The notes under the pieces: generated by a model
Seen by the model: the letters and a program-made list of their open reading frames with translations, nothing else
Databases searched by the model: none
Told to the model about the DNA's origin: nothing
Assembly: GCF_023715565.1 (NCBI RefSeq)
Contig: NZ_JAMBOJ010000022.1
Location: forward strand, 1-64,000
DNA: 64,000 nucleotides
Source of the DNA: Cytobacillus firmus
GTDB taxonomy: Bacteria; Bacillota; Bacilli; Bacillales; Cytobacillaceae
Direction: 5' to 3'
Shown: positions 61,515 through 64,000 of the stretch, one piece after another
Numbering within the stretch: position 1 is the stretch's first letter
Layout: every line of letters starts with the position of its first letter
Made by a program: the position numbers and the translations under genes

Positions 61515-62543
61515 ATGAAAAAGATATTGTCCATTTCTTTTGTATTACTTCTAGCTTTTTCAGCTGTTTTAGCAGGATGCAGCAGTAAAGAAGAGGCAGG
61601 CGGAGAAGCTGGTGCCAAAAAAATTAAAATTGTGGCTGCCCATAATCAGACTTCACCGGATAACCCATATCAAACAGGTTTGTTAAAATTTAAGGAAGTA
61701 GCAGAAAGTAAATCCAACGGAGATATTGAAGTTGAAGTGCATGCAGGAACTATTGGAACAGAAGAATCAGAACTTGTTGAAAAGCTTAAATTAGGAGCTG
61801 CAGATGTTGTATTAGTTTCTCCAGGATTTATGACTCAAACAGGTATTAAGGAAATTGATCTATTAGCGCTTCCATACCTCTTTGACAGCTATGACCATTG
61901 GGAAAAAGTTGTTGATGGGGATGTTGGAAAGGAAATGGCTGAACTTGTGAAAGAGAAGTCTAATAATGACTTTAAACTAATTGGTTATTGGTCTGCTGGT
62001 GTAAGACATTACTATGGCAAAAAGCCAATCGAAAAAATGGAAGACTTAAAGGGTTTGACATTCAGAACTCAAACATCAGGAGTTATTGCTGATTACTGGA
62101 AGAAAACAGGTGCTATTCCCACTTCTATTGCATGGGGGGAGCTATATCAGGCATTGCAGCAAAATGTCGTAGGTTCATCTGAAAACTCTTATCCATACTT
62201 TATTCAGCAGAACCACCATAAAACTAAAAACGGAAAGTATATTACTGAAACTGCACACGATTATACAACAAGATTTCTATTAGTTAATGGCAAAAAGTTT
62301 GATTCTTATAGTAAGGAACAGCAGGATACTATTTTAGAAGCTGCAAAAGCATCTGTTGAATCAGAACGGGAAGCTGTATATGCTCAGGAAGCAGAGTATA
62401 GGGAGAAAGCCATTGCAGATGGAGCTGAAATAAACGAAATTGATAGAAAGCCATTCATCGAGCTTGCTGAGCCTTTACAGGAAAAAACCGCTAAAGACTT
62501 GGGTGCTGAAGATTTACTGAAGAAAATAAAAGATCTTAAATAA
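61515..62543 (+). CDS. dctP: TRAP transporter substrate-binding lipoprotein DctP
   Basis: A 342-residue DctP-family solute receptor exported as a lipoprotein (lipobox LAGC near residue 21). FRTQTSGVIADYW contains the conserved ligand-carboxylate-binding Arg, and SSENSYPYFI is also typical. In this setting the ligand is likely a sugar acid such as KDG or a hexuronate. AAGGGGG precedes the ATG. A hairpin separates it from dctQ. Confidence 0.92.
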   Translation: MKKILSISFVLLLAFSAVLAGCSSKEEAGGEAGAKKIKIVAAHNQTSPDNPYQTGLLKFKEVAESKSNGDIEVEVHAGTIGTEESELVEKLKLGAADVVLVSPGFMTQTGIKEIDLLALPYLFDSYDHWEKVVDGDVGKEMAELVKEKSNNDFKLIGYWSAGVRHYYGKKPIEKMEDLKGLTFRTQTSGVIADYWKKTGAIPTSIAWGELYQALQQNVVGSSENSYPYFIQQNHHKTKNGKYITETAHDYTTRFLLVNGKKFDSYSKEQQDTILEAAKASVESEREAVYAQEAEYREKAIADGAEINEIDRKPFIELAEPLQEKTAKDLGAEDLLKKIKDLK

Positions 62544-62555
62544 TTTTAACAATTG

Positions 62556-62593
62556 TTAAAGGGAAGAGTTAATGCATGCTGTCTTCCCTTTAA
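62556..62593 (+). other. Intercistronic hairpin between dctP and dctQ
   Basis: TTAAAGGGAAGA (62556-62567) pairs perfectly with TCTTCCCTTTAA (62582-62593) over a 14-nt loop. No T-run follows. It may lower dctQM expression relative to dctP or protect the dctP mRNA 3' end. Confidence 0.72.
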
Positions 62594-62620
62594 TCCTTAC
62601 TAGGAGGGAAGGCGATAGGC

Positions 62621-63097
62621 ATGATTAAAATTCTAGAAAAGATCCAGATGACCGTCGGGGTAATAAGTTTATCCACATTTTTTATTACCATCATTGTTCA
62701 GATAGTAACCAGACATTTGGGTATACCTGTTATTTGGACAGAAGAAGTAGCTAATTATTCATTTATTTGGTCCGTTTTTATGGGGGCTTCTGTAATGGTC
62801 AATAAGAAAGAACATTTTAGATTCGATTTCTTTGAGCAAAAGCTGCAAGGGAAATCTAAAGCCTTGTTATTAATTGTTAGTGATGTAATTGTATTACTGT
62901 TTGCCATTGCATTGTTCTATTATGGCATTCAAGCTGTGCAGAATTTCTGGAACTATAATTGGGCTTCACTTCCGGCGATGAAGATGGGGTATGTATGGAT
63001 CTCCATTCCATTGATGGGTCTAACAATGTCCATCTATTCTATAAGCCACCTGGTTAATAATATTAAACATCTTAAGGAAGGGGAGGCTAAAGTATGA
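62621..63097 (+). CDS. dctQ: TRAP transporter small membrane subunit DctQ
   Basis: A 158-residue protein with four membrane helices and the DctQ motif WTEEVANYSFIWSVFMGA. It forms the membrane complex with DctM. The ribosome site AGGAGGGAAGG precedes the start, and the end overlaps dctM by 4 bp. Confidence 0.93.
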   Translation: MIKILEKIQMTVGVISLSTFFITIIVQIVTRHLGIPVIWTEEVANYSFIWSVFMGASVMVNKKEHFRFDFFEQKLQGKSKALLLIVSDVIVLLFAIALFYYGIQAVQNFWNYNWASLPAMKMGYVWISIPLMGLTMSIYSISHLVNNIKHLKEGEAKV

Positions 63098-64000
63098 TTG
63101 GTATTATTTTAGTAGGTTTATTCCTGGTCCTTATGCTGATAGGTGTTCCGATTGCATTTGTAATAGGAATTGTTGCGCTTCTTGGAATATTTTCCGTTCC
63201 GTATATACCTGAAGTAACGGTTCCGATGAAGATGCTTAATGGTATTGATTCATTTGTGCTGCTAGCTGTTCCTTTGTTTATCCTGGCTGCTAACTTAATG
63301 AACAGCGGTAAGATTTCGCAGAAATTAATAGATCTTTCCCTTGCTGTTGTAGGCCATATCCGAGGCGGACTGGCACATGCGAATATCCTAGTTTCTATGA
63401 TTTTTGCCGGGGTTTCAGGAGCCGCGCAAGCAGATACTGCTGGTGTTGGGAAAATCTTAATACCAAACATGAAAAAGCAGGGGTATGACACTGAAACAGC
63501 GGTTGGAGTAACGGCAGCATCATCTACAATTGGTGTAATTATTCCGCCGAGTATTCCTATGATAATTTTTGCAGGTTTAACAAATGCCTCTGTAGGAGCT
63601 CTTTTCCTTGGAGGGATTATTCCTGGAATATTAGTTGGCTTGGGCATGATGCTTTTTGTATACATTATGGCATTAAAGAAAGGCTACCCAAGATCCCAAA
63701 GGGCGAGTATTCAACAATTTTTAAAGCTGGTTTATGAAACAGTCCCTGCACTGATTACCCCAATCATTATAATTGGAGGGATTATCTCAGGATTCTTTAC
63801 AGCAACGGAAGCTGCTGCAGTGGCCTCTCTGTATACACTTTTAATCAGCATGTTTTTCTATAAAACTTTAAAGCTAGCCGATCTTCCAAAAATACTAATG
63901 GATACTCTGGCATTAAGTTCATTGTCATTATTTGCACTTGCAGCTGCAAGTGCACTAGGGGAGCTGATGAGCTATTATCAGTTATCAACAATGGCTCAAG
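63094..64000 (+). CDS. dctM: TRAP transporter large permease DctM (partial)
   Basis: The first 302 codons of a large, strongly hydrophobic transporter, still open at the window edge; the family is usually about 425 residues. Motifs include IGVPIAFVIGIVALLG, SGAAQADTAGVGKILIP and TIGVIIPPSIPMIIFAG. It couples sugar-acid uptake to a sodium or proton gradient. Start overlaps dctQ by ATGA; GGGGAGG is upstream. Confidence 0.95.
   Translation, partial: MIGIILVGLFLVLMLIGVPIAFVIGIVALLGIFSVPYIPEVTVPMKMLNGIDSFVLLAVPLFILAANLMNSGKISQKLIDLSLAVVGHIRGGLAHANILVSMIFAGVSGAAQADTAGVGKILIPNMKKQGYDTETAVGVTAASSTIGVIIPPSIPMIIFAGLTNASVGALFLGGIIPGILVGLGMMLFVYIMALKKGYPRSQRASIQQFLKLVYETVPALITPIIIIGGIISGFFTATEAAAVASLYTLLISMFFYKTLKLADLPKILMDTLALSSLSLFALAAASALGELMSYYQLSTMAQ

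Overview
The window is a chromosomal segment of a low-GC Gram-positive, endospore-forming Bacillaceae bacterium. Gene content and order follow the Bacillus subtilis yebE-yebG-purEKBCSQLFMNHD, yerA-yerB-yerC-pcrB-pcrA-ligA-camS and gatCAB...dgkB-rlmCD neighbourhoods, Shine-Dalgarno sites are strong (GGAGG), and TTG and GTG starts are common. Isocitrate lyase, the many inserted genes and the intergenic repeats point to a Cytobacillus/Mesobacillus-like relative rather than B. subtilis itself; the species cannot be fixed from the sequence alone.

Layout. (1) 1-211: end of an rRNA operon with 5S rRNA and terminator, then about 530 bp of gene-free DNA holding two short-period repeat arrays. (2) 745-15014: yebE-yebG, then the complete twelve-gene purine operon (PRPP to IMP) behind a PurR operator, a sigma-A promoter and a guanine riboswitch with terminator. 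Related palindromic elements sit between purF/purM, between purH/purD and after purD. (3) 15312-25446: yerA, yerB, yerC and the pcrB-pcrA-ligA-camS DNA replication/repair operon. (4) 25584-33043: proline/glutamate catabolism (rocA), nicotinamidase, proline symporter putP with a 34-residue membrane protein in front, an RsbR-like stressosome protein, isocitrate lyase and yueI. (5) 33152-46974: gatCAB, then an accessory stretch (thioredoxin-like, nitronate monooxygenase, ppaC, a broken metallophosphoesterase, a second STAS protein, plsY, an orphan anti-sigma-like protein, a TetR regulator), then dgkB and rlmCD. (6) 47027-49199: a small ArsR-controlled operon (SRPBCC, flavin reductase, VOC) with two operators flanking the -10 box. 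(7) 49198-57334: secreted phosphodiesterase, SH3b-C39 secreted protein, xpaC-telA, a sporulation-type histidine kinase, a small HTH protein and a minimal FAD protein. (8) 57561-64000: a KDG (2-keto-3-deoxygluconate) operon, kdgR-kdgK-HPS-like-PHI-like-kdgA-dctPQM, running off the right edge. It has a cre site inside its promoter and three tandem LacI-type operators.

The most unusual signals are five intergenic arrays in which a short word recurs every 19-21 bp, each array using a different word; a KDG operon carrying a hexulose-phosphate synthase/isomerase pair with altered active-site residues; two tiny membrane-protein genes (37 and 34 aa) missed by normal length cut-offs; and a possible small transcript lying between two terminators ahead of kdgR.
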